Assembly (NCBI GenBank): GCA_031213475.1
Contig: JARUPZ010000009.1
Span: 6,729,601 to 6,793,600 of the forward strand
Source of the DNA: Nereocystis luetkeana
Lineage: Eukaryota; Sar; Phaeophyceae; Laminariales; Laminariaceae
Direction: 5' to 3'
Length of the DNA: 64,000 bases
Shown here: positions 10,257 through 23,908 of the stretch, piece by piece
How the letters are laid out: the number at the start of each line of letters is the position of its first letter
Position numbering within the stretch: position 1 is the first letter of the stretch
Program-made: the position numbers and the translations under genes
The notes under the pieces: generated by a model
Seen by the model: only the letters and a program-made list of their open reading frames with translations
The model's database searches: none
What the model was told of the DNA's origin: nothing

Positions 10257-13200
10257 ACATGACTTGTAAACTGCTGTATATCTGTATTCAGAGTAAATCA
10301 CAGTGTATAGGTATCCTCTGGTTGCGTTTTCTCTTCACCACCCGATTAAAACCCCAAACTGAATCGTGCTTGTCAGGAGCAGGGAGGGGCATACCGTAAT
10401 TAGTCTCTTATAACAGAGTTGTGCTGGATGAGACACAAAGTTCCGCATGCGCGCCGACGAGTTCCCAAGGTAGCATCAAAGCCTTTTGCTTCTGACCAAC
10501 CGCTTTGAACTCGGAATGCCCTTCACAAGCGTGGACCATAGCCGTAAGATGGCAGTGCTGTATTGGTTCTGGTCTCGAAATGGCGGCATTCTGACGGCTG
10601 CAAACAACCATTCTGCCAAATGCTTGGCCACCTGGCAGCCAAGCCAGACCGGCGACAGGAAGTGCGTAGTCAGCGACGATTCTGTTACCTAGGCGCGTAT
10701 GACAGACAGCAGACATTTATAGATGACACGGGTTCTGTGTTGCGTTTGATACCATCGTCACTGTCATGTGAACTGAACCCCTCCCGTTTTATTACCCTGA
10801 TGAAGGGTGGGCAAAAACCATACACCTGAAGCAACCATTTGAAACGTCGACACGCCGGCAAGTTTGTGCATGTTCTACGTTGTGCGACCCTGGGGCATCC
10901 CCCATAGATGTCCCAAAAACGAGGTGCCTCGAAGGCCTCTGAGTTGGAGTGGCCTATGTCCTGTGGGCGTCGCCACAAATGTTTGCCTCTCTAACTGCAT
11001 CTAAAACGCCCGCCTTTTGAGGATGGCGAAAGGGGGGGGTCATGTCCACCATGATATTATCCCGTATGTGTTTCCAAGCGCGCAATCTACTGCCCGGATG
11101 GCACTGATGGGATCATCGGGACCCCAATCACCGAGAAACGTCAGTAATCAAAGTCAGGTGAGCAGTAGCGGATGTAGTCACCTACATCTAGTGACAGTAG
11201 TCGCACGCCCTATAAGCACTCCGTCATACACGGTGTTACTCATCAAGACATGTCTGCCGGCACCAATACCGATACTCATCACGCGTTTACGATCCATATT
11301 TTCTAACGACAGCACCCCGTGACTCTCCCCATTGGCCCGCTCGACACCAGACCAACCGCTGAGGCCCCTGAGACCAACCCTACTACTCCTAGCGTGTCCA
11401 AGGTTCGTTGATGTAGCGGATGAAATTGCTGCCCGACCTTCTTGAGCGAACTGCCTAAACACTGGCGCTGTTCATTGGGGATCATTCGCCACAATACCCA
11501 GGCTGTTACGGGCCCGCTCGGAGTATCGATGCGCCGGAGAGCCGGAGCAAGATTGCCCGAGATGACCTACCTGTAGATTAGTTTTTCCCGTTGGTTTCAC
11601 CCGTAGCATAAGGCTCGAATATACCTCATCCACCGTGTCAGCGAGGCCCAACCTCAGGACTGACCGCAACGCCTGCCGCCCGAGCGTTCCGAACCATCAC
11701 AGTGCCGATGAGGCGACAAAAAAAAAAAAAAAGTTAGAAACCAACATACGGTTGTATCCGATGCGCCTCTTTGGCCTTTAGTTAGCCCCGTTGACAGCTG
11801 TCTCACCCGTGCGTTCTCGCCGGGTATATATGCGTTCCATCTACGTGGCGTTAACGTGGTCGCGGGGTGTTCGGTGCGTTCGGGAACCAAGACCCCTCCA
11901 TGGTGCTGTTGTACATTGTTGCTGTGCGTTCGGGTTCCAGAATCTGCCTTAAACCAACCCATCGCCTGAAACCCGTTGTTCACTGTCACCTCCGACTTGT
12001 TCCCTATACCCCACTGGAGCTTATCTACGGTCTCGACGGTTCGGGCGATTTTTTTCCAGAATAGAGGTGCCATTTGATCGAGGCGGCTTCGGATAACCCC
12101 GAGTACACTTGTGAGAGGATGCTTCCACTCCTTCATCTCGCTGCGCTGTATACATACATGATCGCCCGCCCTGTATCTGGTACGGTCGTCATTTCTAGCC
12201 TCCGAAACTGCGCTCTCTGGAAAAGTTACGTATTTGGTACAATCGCCGTTAAGATTTTTCTTTCTCCCAGGCCGAAATCTTTCTTTCTACGTCTCCCTGG
12301 CTGTCATGGCTCTGACCGAATAAATAAAAATAACGTTTAGAACTCCCCCGCGGTTGGTGTGTCAGTCTCCACGGCCAACCATGTGCAAGTTTATCAAATA
12401 TAAATCTCGAAGTGCATGTGTCCCGTCATCAGACATCTCCATAACTCATTTATATTCTCGACACGATGGTCTCAAAGTTGAAACGTTCCGTCTAATATGT
12501 TGAACGAATCTATTTCTAGTTTTACCGTTTCTATGTGACGTCCAGTTGCAATCTCCCCTCTTCGGTTTCTGCATTCGAGGGCCGCCACACGAGTACGAGC
12601 GCTTGTTCACGAGCGCTTTGGGGGCAGAGGCGGCAGCGGTCACCGCATATTATGCAGCTGTTAGGAGTGGAGTGCAGAGGACACTACTAAGGGTCTTGTG
12701 GCCAAGTCTGGGAGGCGTCTTCTCGGAAGCCGGTGGGATCGAACCCGCGGGTTTACCGTGCTGAAGCACTCTGACAGGGTTACAATCACGAATGGTTGGT
12801 GACGATTTGACGCCTGAAATGGTGCCGGCCCTTTACCGGCAGGCCTCGACATGAGTACGACGGCAGTACTGACCGAGAGACGTGAGTGAGTTCCAGGTCG
12901 GGTCAAAGATTGCCCGTGTATTAATGTAAGAGGTCAAACGGCACCCCTGCCGTCTGACCCGGACGTACCCCCCACCTGGAGGAATGCTAGGATGCAAGAT
13001 GCTTATTTTCGAGGCAAACCTATATTAGACACGCGGGTGTGTGCACTCATGCTCCTGTGAAAAGGTGGCTTCTACGGAGGAAAAGGTTCGCCGAGTTGGG
13101 GTGGGCGTGGGGCGCCGCGGCCCTTGCGCAACTAGATTATTTTTTTTTGGATTCACGGATGCCTGTTTCCACTACTGCAAGAACCGCTACGGGGAACTAC

Positions 13201-14280
13201 AATATTTTTATTTGTCGGCATCAACCCGGCGGGACAAATGCCTCTGGACAGTTCGTCCACGAACCACAGGTCACTGGAGCTTACAGTTACTCTATGAGTG
13301 TAGACCCATACCCCGAGGTTTGTCGCATTGGCGAGCTGCTTTTTTCCAGGGGTGGTGAAGTTGTCGGCTGTCGCTGAAGTGGCACAGTTCTTGGGCAGTC
13401 CCTCTGCCGCGGAGATAGCCGGCGGTACTGACGAATGTTGGCTGTCTTAACAATACCAACGGAACGTTCAAAGCTCTAATGACCGCCGTAGTCGGCGTTA
13501 GGTGCACCATGGCCTATGGGAGTTGGTCCTTGAGGCAAGTATATCCCTTCTATTTTTCTTGATGGTGCCTACGGGAGGGTGTACGTTTGCGCAACACAAG
13601 AGAGTACTGCCGCTCGTGGGCGCGATACAGATGGAACCGTCCCTATCGATTTCTTCTCGTTCCTGCACTTCCAGAGTTTTTTGTTAACGCATCACCGGGA
13701 TGCAAGGCAGCGTGTGTTCCTTTGTACAACGTGATGGAGGCAATTTGCGACGGGTCAGCGAGTAACTAAGTAGTTACAGTTGAGCGTTCAGGCCGGCAGG
13801 CCCGTTCGCGTCTGACGTCTCCGAATCGTTTGGTATGCTCAGGGGCCTGGCACCAGTGATGGGGAGTCGGCTGACCCTTCCTTGGTCTTGGCCCCTGTGA
13901 AGGAGGATGTGGTGCGTTTATTCGGACGGAACTCCTCTGTGCAACACTCGTTAAATACAATTATTTCTCCTTCAAAATCGACACAAAGGCATCCATACGG
14001 AAAGGCGTCCGAGGCGGAGGTCCTCTGCCAACTAGAGATAAGCGTTTCCGTTTCAGGTAGGGATGACATGCGATGCTTTTTCAACTGCTGTCGCAAGGCA
14101 CGATAGGGCAGGCCAGAAAGGAAGGTCAGCGAGGAGTTGTTCGATTGCAGAGCCGATGTTTCGTAGAGTCACGTGCAATGGTTGAGGGCAAGCCTGTTCC
14201 TCACGGGGGGGGAAACATCAGGGCGTGGACTCTGAGCCGATATATTAGGCTCTGGTGAAGTTGTAAGGGCTCCGAAGCCC
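10257..14280. other. no recognised gene
   Basis: Plus and minus frames up to about 160 codons occur, for example a minus frame at 11654-12136, but none shows a known motif. A near-perfect 12-bp-arm hairpin with a CCCC loop lies at 12932-12959. A GGTTCGATCCC word on the minus strand near 12733 is not part of a foldable tRNA. Confidence 0.35.
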
Positions 14281-17200
14281 AAAGGTAGTTTGCCCTCTTC
14301 TTTCAGCTTGTACCAGGGTGGACACCTCTACCCAGAGATACAACGTCTGGAAGTGTTGGACGACACTCATATTAAATACGTTATTCTGGATGAAACTCGG
14401 ATGATTGACTTCGCCTTGGGAGGGGTCAACGGCACTATGCTGACGGTGGGTCCTCGCTGTAGTCTGTTCAATCCCCTCTCTCGGAGATCGCACAATGGTG
14501 CCTTTAAGTGCCTGTATTAGCTACTGAAAAAATGCTCTACATCGAAACGACTAGCGGGCGTAAACAAATGGCGTACATGCATACATTTATATCGCTTATG
14601 CATCGCACCTGCAGACAGTGATCTTATCCGCGATACCGCTAGCGTAAGGTGTGGTGAGATTCGTCTGACCTATTTCGCCAAGACTGATGATATATTGACT
14701 TTCGGAAAACGAAACAATCAAAGGGATATTTTGTCCCAAAACGTGACTCAATTTTCAACATTTCGAGGGTGTACTAATAAACTCTCGTGTTTCCCCGCTT
14801 TAATCGACGGCCATCAGAGGTGTCGAGTTATCTAGACGTTAACTCTCAACAGCTTCACGACGTAGAAGTGATTTTTGTACTGCGATTGAACATGATTATT
14901 CGGTGTGTTATATATGTTGGTTACGCCGTGGGCGATATGGAAACGGGAACGCTACTTTGATCGACTTCAGACGACGATGCTGTCCAATGACCGTGGTATT
15001 CGCTGCGTATCCACTGTTTATCTCGAAAAATCAAAGCTCGGGCGGATATACGGTGTTCTACATATATTGTCTACTTGCTACTTGTGGTCAACACCCTGCG
15101 GGAGGTCGTTGAGGACGTTCACGGCCTGATGACCTCACCCGATTGTTGGTTTTATGGCGCGGGAGACAAAGAGACCCACCATGCTGTGGTAGATCATACC
15201 GTTCGTAGCCCCGCTCTTCCCCAGCACTGCAAGGTTTCCTGCGCAACATTACGTCCACAGCATGTCCGTGTGTTTAGGAAACGCTACAGCGCCCATGGGA
15301 TTATGCAGTGGGCTGGACCTGGTTCCTACAATCTCTTTTATCAGATCCCGCTGCCCTCGCTGGGACAAGGCGGTTATACATTGGCGTTTGTTAAACGTCT
15401 ATGTTAATACGACGCACATGCACCCTACTTCAAACGACTCTATGGAGTGTTTCGTGCGGTATGTGTCGCGTTTGATGTGATCTGGCATTCGATGTAAAAA
15501 AAAACAGACTCCGAACTCATGAATGCGCTTAATGCCGTAAACGTGTTTGATTTTTAAACAGTAGAAGTTGTAACGCACTCCTACTCTTGGCATGTTTTGC
15601 AAACGTTTAGCTTGATCGAGATTCAAAGTATTGGGGTGGGGATGTGGTGAGCTCCCGCTCATACTGATATGAACACGATACACCTGTTCCAATATGTGGT
15701 AACCGAGAAGACGCGGAAAAGAAGCAATGCCGCTGGAATCAACCGATCCTCGACAGGTGCCGTGTCTTCCATTGACCAATGGACAAACTCGGGGTTGAGT
15801 TCGGGTAGTGGAGACATCAGACTATATGTGGATTTGCAACGCATCTACCGGCAACACCCACATGTCGGTCGTTCAGACATCGAGTGTTTCTGAGTTCTTT
15901 ACAACTGTGTGACGATTTACGTGTAGACTAGTTTTCCGAGCAGGCGTGTTTGGTGGTATACGTTTGTTCGACAGACAGACGCGTGCTACCCTAGGGTTCT
16001 TGTCGGCTAACAAACACTTGTTGGCTTACGAGACGGTTCCTGCCCTTCGTAGCCAACAAATGAATCTGAATCGTATTTTGCATGGCTTCGTTCGGAATGA
16101 GTACCTGGCCCGAGGACTCTTTCTTCGTCTTGAGGTTGGGAGTTTCGGGGAATCAAAGTTATTGTGCGGACTGAAAGGTTCCTCACGCGAGAAGAGTTGC
16201 ATTTTGCGTGTGCAGCCCCAGTCTGCCTTCCACGACATAAACCAAAATCGAACTATACATCAATTAATGTGTTGGACCGAAGAAGTGTGTTCCAACGAAG
16301 GTAGGTGCGCCACCACCTAGTCCTTACGTGCCTGTTCCTTTCGGAACTATGGTGATATCGCTATCGCGCTTTTCCTCGCGTGAAGTATTGACATCTAGAT
16401 TTACCCCACAATTACTCCACTGTTTGAGGAAATGCAACTTACACGGTAAAAGGAGTCACGCTAAACTGCGAACTTTGAAGAATCGTTAAATGGTACCTGG
16501 TGCATAATTTGGGTAGCCCGTTCGCTCACGAGCTCTACAAGTACTGTAGTTATATTAGGCGAACTCATAGATCTTATGACGTCGGATAGATTACGGATAC
16601 ATGCAACCGCTAATATTGGTGGGGCACGGGAACACCTTTGAGATACACTAAGAACAATGCCACCAAGGTGACGGAGAATTGAGAAACACGTGAAGTACGA
16701 AACAACTTAGTATGAGCACGTGCGAAAAAGGATTTGAAGTAGTAGAACTAGTAAGTATTTGCGGTCGGGGACCACTACGGGAAATACCGAGACGGCAAGG
16801 CGCCCCTCAAAAGGGAAGAAGGCTAGGTTGCCAACGACGAGTCGAGGGTTTTTTTCGGATCAACGACAGCTGGAATTACTTATGCAGATGAGGAGGATGA
16901 CACTGAACAAAAGGGCTTGGGCGAGATACTATTTGGGTAGCTATGACTCCCGGTACATGATATCTCTTGGTCTCGCCTCACAGAGTGTGAGGTTCAAAAT
17001 CGTCGCTTCGGTGGTGCCATCAAGTGGCAAACATTTGCCGGACTCCTCTACAACAAGCATCAACCTCGACAAAGACGGTGAGCTCATATGATCACATGGT
17101 GGATAAAAATGTTTTCCATGTATGCATGGCTTGCCGCTTTCGTGCCGTGGTCACACCGCTTCACAGTCAATCCCATACCCTGGTAAGTAGCTGAAGTATG

Positions 17201-18260
17201 CCTTCTATCTCATCGATCTGATTGCCGAAAAGTTCAAGTTGGTTGGTACTGTAAGATGCCTTTGGAATTAAAAAGATGGTGTCCCCCTACTCATGCAGCG
17301 AAACAAGTGAGATGCATGCGTTGAATACATTGTACATTGTTCACGCTCGACAAGGAAGGGCTGCAAAACGCTGCCCACTCGCGGATCGTTAGCGCGTTGT
17401 CCCTTCTCTTGCTGATCACGTCGCTTGAGGAACGTACAAAGCCGGTTCTGCCAGCCGGCTTCCAATACAATCTGCAAAGTCTGGTTCACCTGCAGTATAC
17501 CACTCTCGACATCTCTCTCCTATTTATTCGCAGGTATCCCTTTTTTTCTCTTTACGGACAAATATTTCACAGGAGGAGCTTACCGGCACAAACTATCTCA
17601 GACCTTGGTCTCTATCTAATAATCTGGCTTGTGAGTTTATATGATGTATCTCTAATCCGAACACCATTGAATTGGTCGATACACCCCCCCCCTGTTTGTA
17701 GAGTTGGTCAGCACCGTGGTATGCCTGACCTTATTTGACAAACAACCTTCCATGATAGATACCGCATACGTTCAGCAAAAAAACCCATCGAAGCATCGAC
17801 CTGGCTGTTTGTAAGTTAACTCGTAAAGTTCATGTTGCGTTGCCGAACCCGTTTCCATGTATGAATTCCCTCTCCTTGGATTTGGCCAGTCAATCCCGTC
17901 CATTCCGAGTTCAGTTCGTGGAAGGTGCTTCACGCACGGAGATATTTTTTATCGCCGTCGGTGGTCGAGGACCGTACGTACATCTAGCAAGTCTATATAG
18001 TGCTGCAGAGAATTCATTCAACATAAATATGAAGACAAAAGTACCGTTGAGCGAACCGAGCCTCTTGCTGGCTTAATCCGACTGTTCTCGGTACAGAGGT
18101 CTTGTAGCGTGTCTCAGGAGGTGGACCCAATGCCCAATCATAGCGCCGATATACGCCAATCACTTTTTCAAAGAAAGGGTCATCATCCAAGCATCATTGA
18201 AGCGAACGCTACGTATTGTTCTTCCGGAACCGCTTCTTTCTGGTATATGGGGAGATCATC
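14281..18260. other. no recognised gene
   Basis: Many plus-strand frames of 60-130 codons follow one another in changing phases (about 14290-14520, 14905-15129, 15075-15407, 15946-16320, 16759-17091, 17337-17738, 17840-18076). They read smoothly but have low G/C at third positions and no known domain. This density is close to what chance allows. A decayed gene cannot be excluded. Confidence 0.3.
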
Positions 18261-18265
18261 TTGCC

Positions 18266-19420
18266 CTATATAGTACGTGCCTTAATCTGTTCCGGGACGC
18301 CATTACGTTTATCCCGGCATCTCAACGAACACTGGCAGCCCATCCCCCCAGACCAGACGTCTCCTCGAGGGGGACCGGACGAGTCTCGACGTTCCCTGGG
18401 GGCGACGTGATGTTTGTTGGCGGCGTCTCCAGATTTTACTTCACTCTCCTTGACGGATTTGAGGTCTGCATCATTTGCTAGGTTCTCGGGTGCACTACCG
18501 GGGACTTCCGATGACGTCTGGTGCTTTTTGCTGACAGTGGAAATGTGGCTGTAATGGCAGTCGTGTTTTCTGTCGCGGAGGCACCTGCGGAACAAACCGT
18601 ACGAGATAAGCGCACCCCACCATATACCCGCAAACGTGGCACCGTCTTGACCGCCCCAAATGACCACACCGGGAGGACCAAGCTGCCGTCCAGAGAAACC
18701 CCAAAACGTGTTTCTAGATCGTGGAGTACTCCTTGTTAGGGCTAAGACCAAAAACAGCCCCCAGCTGAGCGTCGCGGCACCCACGGAGCCCAACGAAACA
18801 CCCACCCCAACCGATATATATGCCGAGGTTGCACCAGCTCTGCCCACCGTGCGAGCACTTCTTGAGCCCGCGCTCTTGGCACTCCCATTACGAGCATACA
18901 CCATGATCGTTTAGCTGCTCTTGAATGCACGCGCAAGTTGACATATCTACCTCTTCAGCGCTCTCGATCAAGCCCGTCCAGGCCTCGCAATATGCCGCAG
19001 AAGAAGACGTCACGACGCACTGGTACTCTTCGACCTCGTGGTCACCGTCAGCCTCCGTTTCGACGCACCTTCAGGACAAGGTTTTGGGTCGCCGTCTCGG
19101 CTTCATCTTCGCAGGCGCACCGCGGACTCTCTTCCTCCTGTCCGTACCAGCACCTGTGGGTTTCACCCTCGTGGCTACAGGTTGGGGTGGTGCATGCGTC
19201 GGTCTGGTAACAGGTCCACGCGTTGCAGTATACGTGACGGACTCATGGTTGCACGTGGCCAACTCGTACTCGTCAGCCCTCACCTCGTTCGCCGTCCATG
19301 ACAAGCACGCCGTCGCGTTGCCTTCCGCGATAAAGCAAGTGCTGTCCCTGTTAAACGCTGGGCAGTCGTACATCTCTGACTCGTAGTCGTACATTGGGCG
19401 CCCACCCTGATAATTCCGCT
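18266..19420 (-). pseudogene. putative Cys-rich, membrane-anchored protein gene (broken or intron-bearing)
   Basis: Reading down the minus strand from about 19417, after a TTATCAG acceptor-like site, one frame encodes a Cys-rich segment: YDC, a C 7 residues later (STC), ACLSW and ELATC. A Thr/Pro-rich linker follows. After a TGA at 19071-19073 the same frame goes on with EEYQC, AAYCEAW and STCACIQEQ to a TAA at 18888-18890, then WECQERGLKKCS and SWCNLG. A different phase then gives a likely membrane span (VGVSLGSVGAATLSWGLFLV), a second hydrophobic stretch (TFAGIWWGALISYGLF) and a polar tail ending at 18266. Cys-rich ectodomain, span and tail fit a surface membrane protein. The two in-frame stops could lie in introns or mark decay. 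The family is not named with confidence. Confidence 0.4.
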
Positions 19421-22400
19421 CCTATTATATTTTAGTCGCCGGTGACCTTGCGCTTGCCATTTCTCAAAGGGTAAGCCGGCGGTGATCGCCTCACTACTAC
19501 GGTCGCCAGAGCGGCCAGCCTGAGAAGAATGTCACCCACGCCCATTGGTTGGGAGAGTTGGAGAGTAAACCAATGCTCCAGGGAAAGGGAGAATGCGAAT
19601 CCAACGCTGTCGGTAAAATAAGCGCGAGGAAGAAATTGGTAGCAGCCCAACGGAAATGTCAACATGAGCATTGTGGGACACGTACTGTACGAGAGTGATC
19701 GAAAAAACTAAGGTCGATATCCCTCTATTTATATTCGGACTAGTGTGGGCATAGCCGAGTTGTTTGTGATGCCATGGGCAGTATTTGTAACCATGGAAAT
19801 GTCGACGCAGCGCCTGGACACGGTGTCGTAGTGCAATGATTAGTCGCATGGTTTGAATATGCCTAGTTCTGGTGAAACCAGGTATTGAGCGAACTGTTGA
19901 TAGACACCGCTAGTTCAGGCCCAACAAGCCGGGGGGGGGGGGGCCGGGGATCTAGATTGGCAGCCGGCAGCCGACAAGTTTGCACTAAGATGATTCGTCC
20001 TAGTGGACTACTGCCCCAGCAACATCATACCTATCTGTGGTGCCGTGTCCGTTGTCACTACTTGTTTCGATTCCTTGCTGGAAGAGTGTTGCTACTGGGA
20101 GAACGTCAGGATGTGAAAAGGAAAGGACGAGCTGTGAAAAGGCCACTGACTGGCTGCCTGAGCACCTCAGTGCAGTCGCTCGAATCATGGCCGGGATCGA
20201 TGCCTGGGCTCAAACGGGTTGCGCGAAAATTCCTGTTTGTGTGTGTGTTCGTTTTGATCCATTTTGATGTTTCCCACGAAGGCTGTTATTCAATTGCAAA
20301 GACAATTACAGCGCGCCGTGGAGAAGAATACGCTATTGAACCAACAAGCCGCAAGGAGATTTACTGTAGTCTGATTCGTCGCTGGGGTTTGGTGAATCAC
20401 TTTGCAGGACTCGCGTCAGCGAGTACCGACGTACCCAATGAGACAGCAATACCCTCAACACGTTTACATATCAACGATACATCTTTAACCTCAACACTTT
20501 TACATATCGATCTCCTAACAGCTCCCGTGTCCACTTTAGCGGCTACTTATTGTTCTTAGACACCTTCTTGACTCCGCTTGCGCCTTATTTATGTATTTTC
20601 AAAGGAAGGTACAGGGCCATTGGAAATTTGAAAGGCTTGAGTCGCAATTGATCGCAATGTCTACAACTCAGCATGGTGTGTTTTCTTCGACGAACGCTTG
20701 CCAAGCTGTCGAGCCACAAAATAGAGCGAGACGTTTTGCACCTGATATAAAAGACCTCTGTCTGCGACAGCTGTTGTTGGTACCTCAACGCCCCCACCGG
20801 CGAAACTCCCATAAAGTGCCTACTCGACTCCCGGCGAAAGCTTCATTCGCCACATTTCTCGTATCCTCGCGTCCGGCAAGCGGAACGGCTCCAGCAGGAA
20901 AATAAGCAAAGGGAGCAGGTGTGATTTCCGCCTTCCCTACAGTTGTTGCCCCAAATCACACAGCTGTTTGCGTGAAACAACAGACATCTCCGCGTCCACA
21001 GCAGAATATCAATTGCACTCCCCACGGCCTTCCCTGGGACAACAGTGACAGCAACTTCCGCACCTTCCCTACCCCCAACGTTGCATGAAATATTTTATGC
21101 GCCAAGACGCCTACCACTGTTTTTTATTTTTTTTCATACGTTTTCGCCGCCACCGCTGCCGCTACTGTTGCTGCATGCGTCCTCGCGTGCTAACTCATTC
21201 TTGAACACAGCCGAAACCTGAATTCTTGGTTCAACTTGCCTACCTCGGAAACAGTGCCTCACCTTCGCGCATTCACATCCACAAACGTAGCCCCTTGCTA
21301 GATGGTGTTCTACCTTCTTTTACACCTCTTCCCAGTTAGTTTCTGTTATTCTAATTCAACTAACGGCACCTGTCATTGACGTCGTGACCCTCTTACCCAT
21401 CCTCTGTTTCTGAACATGTCCACGATTCAATATCTCTCTACAAACAACACGTTTCCGTTGTTCAGTGTTCAACGTTCCATTGTCACAGCAGGCTGAAATC
21501 ACTCCGGAATTTCGACGGAGGAAAATGCGCCTGTCTAAATGCCTAAAAATAGTTCCTCGCCTGTTTCCTCGGTGTGCTCCTCCGCGTTGTTGGTGCTCAA
21601 CAACCGAACAACAGCAGCAGCAGCAGCAGCATAGCAAGGCTTTCCCTCAAGCCAAATCTTTCTTGAACGCTGCAATTGTATGAAGGCGTTTGAAAAGGAA
21701 AAAAAAAACGTTACGTGCGGGGCAGTACATAGCTCATAATAACCAAGGAAACAATTATGGCGGTATAATATAATAGCGATTGATACCAGGTTATCACTAC
21801 ATACAGTAGTACTGTCAGGCAACAGTTAAAAACGAGGGATTAGTCCCGAGACGAACGTGTCAACTATCGGGGGCCGTGGAGAGTACCAATCTCCTCTCCC
21901 TTTTAGAGGGGCCTACCTGTAACCGGCTGACCTTTTGCTGTGGGTGGGGTCTTCGAGTTGTGGACTACCTGGAGGGCTGTTGCTGTGCCGTGTGGTGGGC
22001 TGTTGTTGTGCTGAATGTTCTAGACAATCACTGGAATATTGTAGTCGGCCATTCTCAGCTTTTACGTAGAGGCTGTTGTTCGAGCCACGCGTGTTGGATG
22101 CCCCTGGAAGCCACCGACAGTGCTGCTGTTGTCGATTGGCGAATGCGAGTCCATGCTGCAACAAACCGACAAGCATTTTGTACTCAGGTTCAAGGTTTGA
22201 AATACTATATGGCGCTGCTACATATTTAATATGTACTCTCGGTGCAGAGCCGCGGCGGTTCCCGCTGCATGTTGCTGCACAAGCTGATCTATATTGTGCG
22301 TTCTCAGGGATGTTCCCCAGCATGAAAAACAGATCCTAAAAACTTATCATACCGATTGATATCGAGTTGGCTTGATCGGAAATTGCCCTAGTGCCTACTT

Positions 22401-22900
22401 TAGAAGAATCATACCTCACGCTATTCGTCGTGTCCAACATACGGATGGTTTTTGCGATCGTGTAGGTCCCCATTTGTGTTCGTGTTTGTCGTGCTTCCTC
22501 AAGAAGAGCACAATTTTTCGGCTGTATGTGATGGTCTGGAATACAAAACGAATTCCGCAACGAATAGAAACTGTACTGATTCGACGACATATTTGTTTTA
22601 AGCAACACGTGAAATATAACCCAATCGAAATCACGAGCTAGTATTCTAGCGGACGGCAAGACAGGCAGGAAACAACAATTGTTAGAAGTACTGTGCTACT
22701 ACGCAACTACACACGACACGACGATAGCTGAACAAGAGCGGAGCAACACGCCTAAGCCCCTAATCTCGCCCGGTACGCAACAGGGTGTAGCCGTGGGATG
22801 ATATTGTCTCGAGCTCGATAGTCAACGATTTACACATACACATATAATCTTGATTGGTATCAGTCGTCGGTGTCATATGACGCACTGATTCGTTTCGCAC
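19421..22900. other. no recognised gene
   Basis: A plus frame of 224 codons (19885-20559) has no known domain and starts in a G run. A short (CAG)n tract lies near 21617-21631. Nothing else is supported. Confidence 0.35.
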
Positions 22901-22911
22901 ACGACTACCCT

Positions 22912-22983
22912 CGCCATCAGTATATAAACATATATACAAACAAACATCGCCATCAGTACATAAAAATATATACAAACAAACAT
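22912..22983 (+). repeat. 36-bp tandem duplication
   Basis: Two nearly identical 36-bp units, each starting CGCCATCAGTA and running through ATATATACAAACAAACAT. A third partial unit may follow in the TA-rich sequence. Confidence 0.85.
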
Positions 22984-22989
22984 AATATG

Positions 22990-23600
22990 TATAAATATAT
23001 ATATATCCTGTAAGCAGTCGTTCCGCCTTTCAAGAACACCAAGGTGTTGTGTTGAATATTTTCTGTTGTTGATTTGTTGGGCTACACATGCATTCGAGAC
23101 GGTCTGACTGTCACTGTCCCGCCTTGGATTCCGGCAGGACCTGCCCCCCCCTCTCTGGGTCTCTAATAGCTCCGCCACCCACGGGCGTGCGACTTGCCGG
23201 GGCCATTTCAGCTTGAAGGGGGCTCGTCGACATGGCTAGTATGGTCAGTATATCGTCGACCGGATTCTAATAAAACATCCCGCGGAGCTCAGACGCAGAC
23301 GTGAGTTCCAGAGTTCGTTGAGACGATAACATGGTTGTATGTTTAAACCTATTTTTCCATCCCGCTGAGTTGGAACACGAGCGAAAGGTTTTAGTCGCCC
23401 AACCATTGCGTCTCAAACCATCCCCTCAAACACCTTTTCTCTCCACACTCGGGGCTTGGGTCGGCTTCAACACTTCAAGCCTGGCGTCTATACGCCCAAG
23501 CCTTATCAGGTACGAAGCAGGCCGGCCGTGGGTTGGTCTTGTGTCTAGGGTCAATGCAACCGACGTCAGCAGTACATCGCCCGCCGTTAACTTAATCCAT
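22990..23600. other. no feature recognised
   Basis: Flank of the Copia relic. No gene, RNA or repeat is recognised. Confidence 0.35.
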
Positions 23601-23639
23601 CAACGGATGATCACACAAAAATATATGTTCCGAGGAGTT

Positions 23640-23908
23640 GTTCCAGATGCCGTCCACACCTCCTGTTCGTTTGAATGGTTCCAGCAGCGACGGTTACTAG
23701 TTTTAGAGGGTTTCGTATTTCTTCGCTGGGATTATTGTCAATTTTGCCGTGTGCTTATTAGGAAGAGAGTTCGAGCATTCCCTTCTTCGCTCCGAGCCCC
23801 GAGCTAGGCTCCACTCTCTCTCCACGTCTGTCCTCTAATACAACGACTATATAAAACTCCCATCAGACCACGTGGTGGTCAGGGCATCCTGGATTGGACT
23901 CAACGCAC
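23640..23908 (+). repeat. 5' LTR of the Copia relic (left edge approximate)
   Basis: Aligns with 27600-27870 over about 250 bp. Conserved blocks include GAGCATTC/GCGCACTC, CTACTCTCTCT, TGTCCTCTAATACAACGACT (a likely promoter-proximal AT block follows) and CATCAGAC-ACGTGGT. The right edge is placed just before CACACTAGTGA, which resembles the sequence after the 5' LTR of the young Copia. Confidence 0.65.

Noticed and set aside
9743-10399. 218-codon plus-strand gene
   Set aside because: The frame crosses a (TA)n microsatellite and has no domain or coding bias.
12700-12800. tRNA gene on the minus strand (GGTTCGATCCC B-box-like word)
   Set aside because: The T-arm cannot pair for more than two base pairs and no acceptor or D-arm fits around it.
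14281-18260. One large decayed plus-strand gene
   Set aside because: The chain of frames looks suggestive, but third positions are not G/C-biased, no motif is recognised, and frames of this length are expected by chance at this base composition.
22912-22983. CRISPR array
   Set aside because: Only two units without distinct spacers, in a eukaryotic context; it is a simple tandem duplication.
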